A DNA stretch of 64,000 nt from Ophiobolus disseminans (lineage: Eukaryota; Ascomycota; Dothideomycetes; Pleosporales; Phaeosphaeriaceae), in NCBI GenBank assembly GCA_010093685.1, contig MU006243.1:70360-134359 (forward strand), written 5' to 3'. The position numbers and the translations under genes were made by a program. Shown one piece after another: positions 1 to 10,859 of this stretch (position 1 is its first letter; each line of letters starts with the position of its first letter). The notes under the pieces were generated by a model. The model was not told the DNA's origin and searched no databases. It saw only the letters and a list, made by a program, of their open reading frames with translations.

Positions 1-544
1 TGCCATCAGATCCGTAAATCCAGGGATCGCTGATAACGACCGTGCCTTCTGGTAGTTCTAGTTTCGCGATTTCGGCTTGCACCTTCTCGTCCGCTAAAGC
101 GATCTTCTCAATAGCTACAATTTCGTCGCCATCCCCGTTTGCATGTACAAAAGGTCCTAGGAGGACATTATGCACTACACGGCCGGACGTGAGATCGACA
201 ATCGCCTCATGGAATTTGCTCTAACATGGTGTCAGCATGTAATCTGTCCCGAGTTCGTTTCGAGGTCGTACAGTGTTTCTGATATAGTAGTTGATGAAAG
301 CTTTTCTTGACACTGTCGGCAGAGGCGTGCCGCTATGCTCCGCTTCGAGATATTTGAGTACTTCAACTTTCGGCGGCTCCTGTAAAGTTACAACCTTGAA
401 GTGAAGATCCGTATGCGCTGGCCATGATGCTCTGATAATGGACGCAGCAGTCTTTAGCTCCGCCGCCAAAAGTGGTGCGAGAGGATGCGAAGGTATCGAC
501 TTCGCGGTACGAGGTGTGGCGTCGGTGGCAATATCTGTTGACAT
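1..544 (-). CDS. Copper amine oxidase (primary-amine oxidase), 5' part only
   Basis: Copper amine oxidases convert primary amines to aldehydes with release of ammonia and hydrogen peroxide, using copper and a topaquinone cofactor made from an active-site tyrosine. The start codon is at 544. Exon 1 (544-272) encodes residues 1-91, with HPLAPLLAAEL at residues 20-30 and a FKVVTLQEPPK stretch, both typical of the N-terminal region of the family. A 51-nt intron (271-221, GTACGA...TTAG) joins in phase 0 to exon 2, which reads TSGRVVHNV and VISDPWIYGSDG before the window edge. About 164 residues are visible out of a usual 650-700. The catalytic domain, with the cofactor tyrosine and copper histidines, lies outside, so activity cannot be judged. 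No N-terminal signal peptide is seen, so an intracellular or peroxisomal enzyme is likely. Confidence 0.88.
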
Positions 545-2093
545 GTTTGCGAAGGTCTTCAGAATCCCGATAAACTATCCAGAATATTGGAAATAGCGAT
601 GCAAGAAAGTCAAGTTCTCAGGCTTGACTTATAGCCCCTCCGCTTTCTCACAATTTTACCTAATGCGGATTTCTGTCTGATCTGACGGTCTTTAGATTTT
701 GATAAGAAAGTGGGCGTGCCCTGTCTTCGAGCCATCGGATTCAGTGGGGTGTCGCAAGGACCTACTGCTTACGTGCTAGCTGATGCATTGAGCCTTGATA
801 GTTCGCGTTTTGGGATGGGGCGAAATCACGTGTTGTACCCCGCCTTTACTTACCGGGCGGGTGCGTCTCTGTGATTCCCACCTGCGCAAGACTGATGCCA
901 CGACCATTTACCTCTGCCGCCATGCTGTGTAAGTTTTTACGCCTGGCCTTCATCAACTCCCATTGCTGCATGCAGCGTTCCCAAATTCCTTGGTAGCATG
1001 CCCAGGTGGTTTCGTACTTTTCCACTGACCGCGGATTTCTTGTGGCATTTGCTCACCGCCGTGATCAAACGAAACAGTTCGCAGCTCTCAGCGACTCGTG
1101 TGCTTATTGTCAAGTTTCTGCCAACCCGCTGATGGTCTGCAAGCTGTTTTGTAGCATCCGCATATGAGGCGCATGTGGCGAAACGTGGCTCCGGCACATG
1201 GCCCTAGCGTCGCCGTTAAGTTTCGGAGAAAATGTTGTCCATGGGGACATTGACGGTTACACCACATGGCGTGTAGTTGTCGTTCTGCCGACATGTCACA
1301 GTAAGTGTGTCAATTTTGATTTGCTTCCGTGTCGAGGGACGTTTCAGGAACACCATGTGCACGCTGATCATCACTTCACCGTTACTCGCCAACGACCTTC
1401 TATAGTTTTGCCGTAGTATCTTGCAACGATGGATAACAAACCATAGACCTGGTAAAAATCACGGACGACCCGATTTTCATTCTACCTCTTTGATTCCGTG
1501 TTCCGCCTTAGTCGCCTTCAAGCCAATTTACGATATTACCCCAGATATTAATCTAATCGAAGCGTGACCTGTTCCACCATTTGCCAAATTCATTTCCCTA
1601 GCACTCTCAATCATTTGCCACCTTGCCTTGCAGCGACTGTCGCGATATCATTGGCTAAAATCCTCCTCAGCGCCCCAAACGATATTCGCGGAGTGCCAAT
1701 ATTACACCTTGCGATATTACCTACCCTACCAAGGCTCGCCGGACTAGTATGTTTGTCATGTCTTGGACTCTAGATGCCTGGATTTAACATCCACCGGCAA
1801 AGTTTGCACCACTGCCAGCCTCACGATTCGGCTCGTTTACCGACAGGAAGCCGCCAGGTCGCCAGCAGTGTGACGTCCGTCTCATTTCGACGTTCATGCT
1901 GAAGCCAATCAAGGCTGGACGCTTCCTCTACTTGCGAGTGGCCTAAACATTGCAATATGGAAACGATGGCGTTCCGGGTTTGTCGATGGAGAACTGGTAT
2001 ATAAGGTTTAGAAAGATCGCCTCGTATTCCACACAGCCATCCTCAGCACTCTTCGACAACCACCCTCAAGAATACCTTCCAACATCACCAAAT
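545..2093. other. Intergenic region between divergent amine oxidase and LPMO genes
   Basis: This 1.5-kb stretch separates the divergently transcribed amine oxidase and AA9 genes and should hold both promoters. The open frames in it are short, overlap on both strands and show no recognisable protein. The only clear element is the TATA box of the AA9 gene. Confidence 0.6.
1998..2005 (+). promoter_or_regulatory. TATA box of the AA9 LPMO gene
   Basis: TATATAAG lies about 90 bp upstream of the ATG at 2094, in the usual position for a TATA-driven fungal secreted-enzyme gene. Confidence 0.6.
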
Positions 2094-2856
2094 ATGAAGA
2101 CTGCGGTTGCCACCATCGCCCTTGCGGCACTTAGCCAAGTTGCCCAGGCTCACTGTATGTTGAGAACTTGCTTATGCTATTACAACATTGACAGACGTTA
2201 GACATGTTCCAGTTCCTCACTGCGAACGGTGCTAAAGGCTCGCTTTACCAGAACATCCGCCCAGTACCGAACAATTCCCCAGTCACTGTCCTTTCGGACA
2301 ACAACTTGCGATGCAATGTCGGCGGCGGAACTGGAGGATCTACCGGCACTGTCTCCGTTGCTGCTGGCTCAACAGTGTCGTTTACAGCTGATCAAGCTGT
2401 CTACCACCAAGGGCCTGTTTCATTTTACATGACCAAGGTTGCTAGCGCCGCGTCAGCAGATGGATCCAGCGATTGGTTCAAGATCAAGGAGATCGGCCCT
2501 ACCTTCTCGGGTGGTCAAGCCAAATGGGACATGAGCGGTAAGCATTCAATAGGGAGATCTCATGCTCGTTGCTAATGTTATGCTCAGCCACTTACTCTGT
2601 CACAATCCCCAGCCAAATCTCCGCTGGCGAGTACCTTCTCCGCATCGAGCAGCTTGGTATCCATAATCCAGGGTCCCCGCCGCAGTTCTATATCTCATGC
2701 TCTCAGCTGAAGGTCACTGGAGGTGGCTCTGGGTCCCCGAGTCCTACCGTTAAGATCCCAGGTCATGTGAAGTCCACTGACTCAGGATACACGGCCAACA
2801 TCTACAACAACTTCAACAGCTACGTTGTTCCAGGACCAAAGGTTGCAACCTACTAG
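2094..2856 (+). CDS. Secreted AA9 lytic polysaccharide monooxygenase
   Basis: AA9 enzymes are copper monooxygenases that cleave cellulose and related glucans by oxidation. The gene has three exons (2094-2154, 2202-2537, 2588-2856) and encodes 221 residues. Residues 1-19 are a signal peptide ending AQA, so the mature protein begins with the copper-binding His20 (HYMFQFL). The second copper histidine is in VYHQGPVSF and the axial tyrosine in PQFYISC, so the histidine brace is complete. The protein ends in a short Pro/Ser/Gly-rich tail without a CBM1 cellulose-binding module. Intron 1 (2155-2201) uses the acceptor GTTAG rather than the nearer ACAG, because only this choice keeps the frame and gives an aromatic residue after His1. 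Intron 2 is 2538-2587. Confidence 0.92.
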
Positions 2857-3791
2857 GATTTGTTCTCTTGTTTTTGTTTGATGTTTGTGGCGCGGTGGTG
2901 GCCGGCGTGATGGCTTTACTTTTTCTCACCATATACCTCATCTGTAAATATCCTTTCAAAGACACTGTCATCATATAACATTTGGCTTCTCTTCGTGCAA
3001 CCCTGAAGTAACTTCTGGTATCGTTGGCTTTCAGCTTACTACCATCGCTTCTCCCATCTGTTATGGACGGAGTGGCTGTGGGATGGAGCTAGTGCCCAGA
3101 ACGGAGCCACCGCACCGTCCTGAGGTCGGAGCCTCGCTCCTCACTACTACGACACATTGATACACTCATTCATCTTGTCTACTCGCGCTGGCAGTGAGCC
3201 ACTGCTGCTTCTTTCATCTAGGTTGTGCGACAAGCCAGCTTTATGTTCGCGCATAGATTGCGACAAAAAATGTAAGTCGCTAAGGCGCACAGGTCATTCT
3301 TTGCGCAAGTCTTCACACCGAGCTAACAAGCTTCACAGTTGCCGCCGGCGATGCGTGACTCTTCTGACGTTTCGCGAAATATTGCTCTTGGTGGCCCCTG
3401 AATACAAACACGCACTGTTTGCCAGCACCGACCCATAATCAATTTCGACGTGTTCGTTCCACACACCACATTGAAGATGGCACACTTCACACTCCTGAAG
3501 CCAATTTCAGTCATTCAACAGCAGCACTGTGTGAACTCACACTGATCATCATGGCACGTCTGCGTACCAACAATTCAGACTTCACGCATCGCGAATATGT
3601 CGAACGCTTCTTGCTCTCTCGCAACGGTTATAAATCTTTGCTTCCTTCCTTCTTTCTACTCATCACCGTCTTCGTCCTCTTCCATTCTTCGTCAACCGCA
3701 GCTTGAAGTCTGACTACATCTGAGCAAGTCCTTGATTGCACTCTTGCATCTTGAGCCTCCGCCAACCTACTCCCACGCTCGAGATCTCTCC
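2857..3791. other. Intergenic: LPMO 3' flank and promoter of the next gene
   Basis: Short open frames at 3157-3706 lack recognisable features and read like untranslated sequence. A TATAAA motif (about 3629-3634) followed by a pyrimidine-rich stretch leads into the ATG at 3792, so the second half is probably promoter and 5' UTR of the next gene. Confidence 0.5.
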
Positions 3792-4871
3792 ATGTCTGGT
3801 GGTCCCTGGCTCGCGAACGTCGCCAACAACCCCAACATCAACCGCGATCCTCCGCCACCACCTCTGAACGCTCCTCCAGCCGGTGCACCTCCTCAAGCAC
3901 ACGGCCACCAAGTCGTCGTCGAGCAACACCATCAACAAGCGCCTGTTTACGGTCCACCCATCGGCATCGGCATCGGCGGTCCAGCATTCGGCATCGCACC
4001 ACCCTTTGGTGTAGGCGTCGGCATAGGTGCGTTCCCACCCGTCTTCCCTACATACGGTCCCGGTTTCGGTTTCGGAGGCGTTGGCGCCATGGATCCAGCC
4101 ATGTTCGGTATGGCGCATGGTCCACAGGGCCCTCTCGCTCCCATTCAAACCGGGAACTTTCTACCAGGCGCTCACGGAGGTATAGGATTCGGCCTGAATG
4201 CAGGAGCTGGCGTGCCGTTTCCTCCACCACCACCGGGCGCAATAGCGGGTGTTGTGCCGCCGTTCATGCCTGCTGCGCCGCTGTGGAATGGTGGTGGCTT
4301 GGCGTTCGGGAATGTGCCGGCTATGGGTATGGGCATGGGGATGATGCCTGGTATGACGCCCGGAATGATGCCTGGGATGATGGGTATGGGAATGGGCATA
4401 ATGGGTGGAAACACGATGCACAATCGACCTGCACCCGCCATGCACGACGGAAACATGGGCTTCCACAACCAGCCCGAGCAACAAGAGGTCACTCAGATTG
4501 CTGGTGGCGTACCCCCAGGTGTCACCCTGATTGAACCCGCATCACACAGCATTGTCATTTGGATCAAGGGCAACGTTTGCCCATGGCTCAGTCCTGGTGC
4601 ACAGTTCCAGGTCGAACCAATCTGCCTCTCGACTTCAACGGGCCTCAATCGCCTGATTCAGGTACTCAACGACGGTAGGCCGGACGAGGAGTGTGAGAAT
4701 ATGGCTATCACGGAGTGCATCGAGTTGGGCAATGGCATGTGGGAGAAGGGCCAGACGTTCAAGTACAACGACGCTGTTAGTATGGTGCTGACGATGGGAG
4801 ACGCCGGATGGGACAACAAGAGAAACAGGGCAGGTGGGCAGAGTCTGCATCTATGGTGTCATAGGATCTAG
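3792..4871 (+). CDS. Gly/Met/Pro-rich protein of unknown function
   Basis: No function is recognised. The single-exon frame is open from 3732, but the second ATG at 3792 (MSGGPWLANV, pyrimidine-rich leader CTCTCC before it) is the likelier start and gives 359 residues. The first two thirds are low complexity: Pro-rich near residues 20-40, Gly/Ile/Phe-rich near 65-120, and a striking Met/Gly tract near residues 177-206 made of MGM and PGM units. The last 125 residues have ordinary composition (VIWIKGNVCPWLSPG, ITECIELGNGMWEKGQ, AGWDNKRN) and look like a folded domain with several conserved-looking Trp and Cys. No signal peptide or membrane segment is seen. Long open frames on the opposite strand here are shadows of the biased composition. 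Confidence 0.7.
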   Translation: MSGGPWLANVANNPNINRDPPPPPLNAPPAGAPPQAHGHQVVVEQHHQQAPVYGPPIGIGIGGPAFGIAPPFGVGVGIGAFPPVFPTYGPGFGFGGVGAMDPAMFGMAHGPQGPLAPIQTGNFLPGAHGGIGFGLNAGAGVPFPPPPPGAIAGVVPPFMPAAPLWNGGGLAFGNVPAMGMGMGMMPGMTPGMMPGMMGMGMGIMGGNTMHNRPAPAMHDGNMGFHNQPEQQEVTQIAGGVPPGVTLIEPASHSIVIWIKGNVCPWLSPGAQFQVEPICLSTSTGLNRLIQVLNDGRPDEECENMAITECIELGNGMWEKGQTFKYNDAVSMVLTMGDAGWDNKRNRAGGQSLHLWCHRI

Positions 4872-5052
4872 GCATGGGTGATGCTGGTTGAGTTTTAGTC
4901 ACTTCTGATATTCATATTATGCGTATTGTCATCCCGGATTCCTGGAAGGCATTGCAGGATCGAAGGTAAGGGCGAACCCTATCGGTCGCTATGCGATCAT
5001 TTTGTGTTTATGAAAGCATATAACTTGTATAACCAACTGCTACATGACAACA

Positions 5053-8000
5053 TCATGTCTGAACCCCGTCGTCATCCCTTGAGGCCGTATTTCTTGAAGT
5101 CTCCGTCGAGTTTTGCGACGTCGTTTCGTCTTTCTTCTTCCCACCACCGAGGGTTTTCCATAACCTGCCTACCCACCTCTCTTTTACGACTTTCAATACC
5201 ACATATGCAAGGAAGCGATACACTATCGCACAAATACCCAAAGCCATGATGTTCATCTCGGGGTTCACGTTAAGCTTGTACAAGTCAAGCACCTGCTCGC
5301 CGGTAGTGATTGGGCACTGTCCATTCACTTTCTGCCAGTCCTCGCATGTGAATTTGAGATCTCGCAGTGTATATACTGCCATATTCCCGACGGCCCATTT
5401 GAGAGGCGAAAGATGGTTGAAAGCTTGCAGGAAGCTAGGGACGTTGAGTGAAAGCACACCACCTGTTATTCCAGTCAATTAACGTTCTTGAGGTTAGGAG
5501 TGTGGCTAAAGACTTACTCATAACTTGTGCAACGCTCAAGAAGACCGACATGAAGTTGACCGAGAACCCAGTATGGGTGAAGAGCGTGTTGAAAGCGATA
5601 CCAAGACTCTCGCCACAGCTGGTAATACAAAATGCGTTGAAGGTGATGATGAAGAACGTTGGCGCGTCTCGCTCCAGCCCACATGCTAGAACCGCAAGGA
5701 CTGAGAAAATAATGCAGCTGATAATCTCGAACGGCGTCGTGAGAGAGATGTATGTCATGAAGAAAGCTTCCACTCCATAAATACGATCTTCAAAGTCGCG
5801 GTAGAAGACATCCCTCTCAATCGGGTACACTGCAATGTTGTTGAGCATGCCCACAAAGTAGAGCGGCGCGATTTCGACTAGGAAACCCATCCTATTCTGT
5901 ATCGCGAAGTAATCGTTCTTGAGCGGGGCGAAGTATAGGGCGAGGACCAGACCCAGACCAACGACTTGCATGATCCTCGCGATCATGATGTCAGGCTGGC
6001 GAAACATGTTTCTCGCCATGCGTCTGACGAGGATCGAGTAGGCTGGTAGGAATGATGAGGGCTCTCGCGCCAGGCTTCCTAATTCTGCTGGCGTGGCTAT
6101 TGACCCGCTCTGTGCAGCGCGGAACATATCAGAGTTCCAAGACTCAATCAGCTTTCGGACTTTGGCCCTACTAGCTGCCTCGCGCGCCTCGTGCTGCAAG
6201 TCGACCGTGATAAGATCGAGTGCAAAGTCTGCAGGATTGACATGGCGGGGGCACTCGTAGCCTTGAGTCGAAAAATGACCCAGCATATCCTTCGCTGGGC
6301 CTGCGTAGATGGGATGGCCGCCGCGAGCCAGGAGTAGGATATTGCCGAAATGAGCAAATAGGTCTGACCTGGGCTGATGAATCGTAACGACGAGTGTACG
6401 CCCTTCCTTGGCCAGACCCTGGAGCACGTCCACAATGGAAAGTGCCGTGAAGGCGTCCAATCCGGACAGTGGCTCGTCGAGTAGCAGGACGCGTGGCTCC
6501 GTCAGGATTTGCACAGCAATAGTAACTCGACGCTTCTCGCCACCGCTAATGCCCTTAATCAGATCGTTGCCAATGAGATTGTCGGCGCAGTCTTTTAGAC
6601 CCATTTTGAGAAGAATTTCTTCTGCTCGCTGCATCTTTTGCGCTTTGCTCATCCACTTCGGCAAGCGTAGTCCGGCGGCGTATCGAAGCGTCTCACGGAC
6701 TGTGAGCGATGCCAAAAGCGCGTCGTCGTCCTGAGTCACAAACGAGCAGATAGAGTGAACAACATCCTGGGATGGTGTTGCTCCATTGAAGGTCATCGTT
6801 CCAGATTTCTTGTATCGAGTCGAGATATCGTCCTTCAATCGGCCAGCCATGCCGTTCAGCAGCGACGTCTTTCCAGAACCGGAGGGCCCCATGATGACGT
6901 TGAGCGATCCAGCTCTGAAATCGGCAGTAAGCGGTTTCAGAATCTCTTTCGTCCATTGTTTGCGAAGTGCGCGCCTTTCGATGTTCAAAGCAAAGTCGTT
7001 GAGACGGATTGTGACGGTCCTCACATCACCAGGACGTGGTTCGGCCATCTTCTCCTTGCCGGCGGATGCGTCCATATTAGATGGTCTTGCTCGCGCCATC
7101 ACAATCTCAGCGCTCCAGTATTTGAGGAGTACACCTGCTCCGATGTAGAAGGCGATAACGTATCCAGTCATTGCCAGCATGGGTCGCCAAATCCAGTCAC
7201 CCGGAAATCCGAGCGAGGCGAGAATAAACTCGCCTGTATACTCTTTGCATGCGGGGTTTGATGGGCCTCCATCGAGAGGGCAATCATAAAACTGATTCGT
7301 GAACTCGTTGGCGCTCAAAGCGCCAAAACCGTAGAACAAGTAACACACCCACTTCGTCCATCGAACGTAGATTGGGATAGTATTTGACTGGATAAAGTAG
7401 CCGCAACCCATCGATTGCAGTGTGTATGCAAGATTGGCGACCAAACTTGCTCCTGCGAAGTTTCTCGAGATAGCTATGCATGTCATGGAGAAGCAGACAG
7501 CGATGTAGTGCAACAGCAATACAACGCTGAAGAAAGTGAGGAACTGACCACCGTCCGCTCTAAACCCGCACATAAAGTAGTATATCAGCGAGAAAATCAG
7601 TGGGACGGGAATATCTTCAATGAAGAAGCGAGCCAATCTTCGGGAGACGAGGAAGGCGGGTATGCTGACAACGCCCTGTCGTCTTTCTTCGTCGAACAGT
7701 TGGATATCGGTCGTGAGTCGATACGTTTCGTAGAGGAGAATGAGATAGCCTTGAAGTGCAGCCGCGTTGTAAAGCGCACCTTGACGCGAGCGGATGCCTG
7801 ACAGTGACCCATCGAGATTGAGAAAGATCCATCCGGTAATGATAGCCATTGCGACGGCTTCGAGGAGACTGCCGAACATTCCCATAGGATCTCTAATGGT
7901 CACAACCCAGGTCCGCGCTGTGAGAACTCGGATCTGCTGTATGAGAGCCGTGTTCTTGACTCTGCTTGACCTCAGCTGTGAACCGACGTCACCAGCTGCA

Positions 8001-9130
8001 CGAGAGCCTGGGTTATCTTTCTCGTTCGCCGATTTACTCAAATGCTTTCTCCATGCCTCTTTTATGTGATTGACGCGAATTTCTGCCGCAGCCTCTGCTT
8101 CCTCGCTCCTATTATCGACACTGACTACATCAATGATGTATTCCGCCGGGTTCGTGAATGGCGGCATCTCGTGTCCAAGGTTTGCGAAGTAGGAGAGGCA
8201 GCCTTTCGCGCTGCCTGCATACGCAGGACTGCCTCTCGTGAGAAGCACAACGTTGTCAAAGAGACTAAAAATCTCAGATCGCGGCTGATGGATGGTGACG
8301 ATAATAGTTCTGCCTCGACGAGCAAGATTTTGAAGAGTTTTGACCACTTGAAAGGCGCTTGTAGAATCTAGCCCTGTCGTTGGCTCATCGAGCCAAAGCA
8401 AGCTCGGGTTCGACAGCAGTTGAACACCGATACTTGTCCTTCTCTTCTCTCCACCACTACAGCCCTTGTGCACATGGTTTCCGATTCGCGTGTCGGCCGC
8501 TTCTTTCAAGCCTAGCTCTAGTATCACCTCTTCAACTAACTGCTTTCTTTCTGCTTGGCTGACAGACGAGGGAAGTCGCAATTGCGCAGCATACGTCAAG
8601 GTTTCGCGGACGGTCAATGTAGGCAAAAGGATGTCTTGCTGGATAACATAGGCGCTCCGAATCGAGGTGGGGTCTTCGCTGCCGTTGAAGAATGTCCTTC
8701 CAGAGGTTGCGAGACGTTTTCCTTGCATGCGCCCGCTCATCTGATTCAGCAACGACGTCTTCCCGCTACCGCTGCCGCCTATGATGGCCGTGAGCGTCCC
8801 GCTTGGCATTTCTGCCGAGATGTCGTCGAGTATCGTCTTGACATGATTGTGGCTTGGTGGCGCTTTATTCTTGGAGAAGAGTTTGGCAAGCGCATTCGGC
8901 GCCTCATCAACGGATACCGTGAGATGCTCGAGCCTCACAGAGACAGGCTCAACTGCATGCAATGAGATCGTGTTGTTGTGGTAAGAGGTGCTCGTGGATA
9001 TCTGGCGAATGGAATCTGTATGTGGCGGCTCTTCTTTCGGCCTCAACACCTCTGTAACTTCGGTCGGTCGTCCATCCTTCTCATGCTCTTCGACCGGTGC
9101 CTCTGCTGCGCTCTTCGATTGCGGGTCCAT
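5053..9130 (-). CDS. Full-size White-type ABCG transporter
   Basis: This is an ABC efflux or lipid transporter of the plasma or internal membrane with two consecutive nucleotide-binding plus membrane-domain halves, each of the White/ABCG kind. Exon 1 is 9130-5518 and exon 2 is 5462-5053, joined over a 55-nt intron (GTAAGT...ACAG); the product is 1340 residues. Half 1 has Walker A GGSGSGKT at residues 118-125, signature CSGGEKRR and Walker B LLWLDEP. Half 2 has Walker A GPSGSGKT near residue 745, signature ISGGEKRR and Walker B VLLLDEP. All catalytic motifs are intact. Exon 2 carries the last membrane segments and a CPITTGEQVL loop typical of ABCG proteins. Length and layout resemble yeast YOL075C, whose substrate is not well defined, so no substrate is assigned. 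This layout is distinct from the PDR group. Confidence 0.93.
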
Positions 9131-10200
9131 AACAGTAGTGGACGATGTAGCATTTCATCGCGACTTTGCGCGAGGAGGAACGAGGCGGAGAGAGACGCGG
9201 CGTGGGTCCACTCGCGCGGGTGAGCCATTAGACAGCGGGACGCCGCCCCCCTCGCTTACCAGCCGAAGTTGGTTTGCTCTCGGCTGTGTCGCAGACCCAT
9301 CAGGCCCGAGGTCCTCACTCTTCATAAAGCACTTAATAAAAAGCAGCTGCACCAAGCCGTACCGCTCCATAGCCTCCATCAAAGTTATAACCATAACAGG
9401 TTTACAAAACTTTAACTAGTGCCTAGGACGGATTGAAGTCTACTGGGACGGGTCCTAGCCCAAGGATTTACCCGTCGAGATCTTGCAATCGAAGCGGGAG
9501 CGGACCCAAGCACTTTCTCGCTTGCCCAGATGGTTTCATCGGCCCTGCATGCCTGCATCTCACGGTTACACGGCTAACGTTCTCGTAACACGCCGTGCCT
9601 CTTTTGTGCGACTTGAACCGCCTCTGATGCCTGGATTGTTGTGCGGGGAACTGTTGGTGTTGGAGCATCGCACAGCTTGTTGTGTTCCCCTAGTAATCCG
9701 CTTCTTTCTACTAGGCGGTTCGAGGCTTTGAATGTTGATGGCTCGATGACATTTCATTTGTGGTGAGCCAGTTATGTTGCGCCAGTGACCGAATTTCCTT
9801 CCCATGTTCGCTTGTGACCAGATCTGCAGATTGGTGTAAATCTCATACCAACCTTCCCGGTTGGGTAAGTTCTTAGCGCTAGTGTCGATTGCTGTAGAAC
9901 TTCGAGCACCTCGGCTATCCTCGGAACTAAGAACTCTCTAATCCGAGGACAGCCGAACTCTAATCCGAGGACAGCTGGACTCACGCTTTCTGTAAGCGAG
10001 CTGCCGTGTACCCCAGCCCAGCAACAGCAAAATAACAAGAACATTAGCATGGACTACATATGCATGCTGCGGCTCAAGAACCTATACGATCTCATATAAG
10101 TATAAGCGACGACCTCCAGCTGTCTGATGCACCTTTGATTCCTGGCTTTACTCACTACGACCAGACTCGAGAATAGCTGGCACCTGCCTATATATCCCTA
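9131..10200. other. ABCG gene promoter and non-coding flank
   Basis: This is the upstream region of the ABCG transporter, followed by sequence without a supported gene. It contains the small inverted and direct repeat described at 9911-9975. Nothing else is seen. Confidence 0.5.
9911..9975. repeat. Inverted repeat plus 22-bp direct repeat
   Basis: CTCTAATCCGAGGACAGC occurs twice, at 9936-9953 and 9958-9975, with a 22-bp period. The sequence TCGGCTATCCTCGGA just upstream (about 9911-9925) is the reverse complement of the first copy with one mismatch, so the block can form a hairpin. Confidence 0.6.
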
Positions 10201-10330
10201 TGACAGTTATAGGTTCTGCACTTCCCACTACACTATCGTGGCGCATTACTAGAAACTACACGTTCACCGTCAGTCACACGATCTAAGATGGTACGTGCGT
10301 TCTGGACCGGGGCTGCCCACGACGAGACGG
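10201..10330 (+). repeat. Truncated relic of the 11-kb pseudogene element
   Basis: The sequence from 10201 aligns by eye with 11171 onward, 970 bp away in direct orientation. Shared blocks include TCGTGGCG, TTACTAGAAA and TTCTGGAC, followed by a GACGA(G/A)AC block. The copies have diverged by many substitutions and a few small gaps. Only about 130 bp is recognisable here, with no open coding frame. Confidence 0.6.
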
Positions 10331-10505
10331 CACAATCGTATCCGCAGTCTCTCTCCGACTTGACTACGCATACGACCCTGACGTGAACGCTCCTTCCCAT
10401 TTTGCTCTCATAACCGAACTACGCTCGCAAGAGTTCACAATTTTGCCCGTCACTTTGCATATGACGGGTTGTTTCGAGGGGCGGCAATCTCTACAAGGGA
10501 CCTTC

Positions 10506-10570
10506 AACAAGCCGACTCAACAAGCCGACTCAACAAGCCGACTCAACAAGCCGACTCAACAAGCCGACTT
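10506..10570 (+). repeat. 13-bp tandem repeat, five copies
   Basis: Five consecutive units of AACAAGCCGACTC (the last ends in T) are essentially perfect. They sit in otherwise non-coding sequence, and the high identity suggests recent slippage. Confidence 0.95.
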
Positions 10571-10859
10571 TCACTAACCCATGGAACTGCAGTGTCCCAT
10601 CGTTCGGGCACATCGCCCGCCATTTCGCCCAAACCCCAATTCTGCAGGTTGCAGACGTCCAGCTCGTTGACCAACGCGCAGAACACGAAAGTATTGGTTA
10701 GACTGGCGCTACGAAACCATTCGGAGCTTGGGCACTACACTCTCAGGCAGTGAAGAAGCCATGCTCCGTCCGCCGACAGCTTTCTTTCGTCAGGGGAAAG
10801 CACAGGCATTTATTCGTTGAAGGTACACCGATTGCGTACTGTAGTACAGTTCCGTCCCG

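Noticed and set aside
4048..4534. Open frames on both strands inside the Gly/Met-rich gene
   Set aside because: They arise from the biased codons of the low-complexity coding strand and have no independent support.
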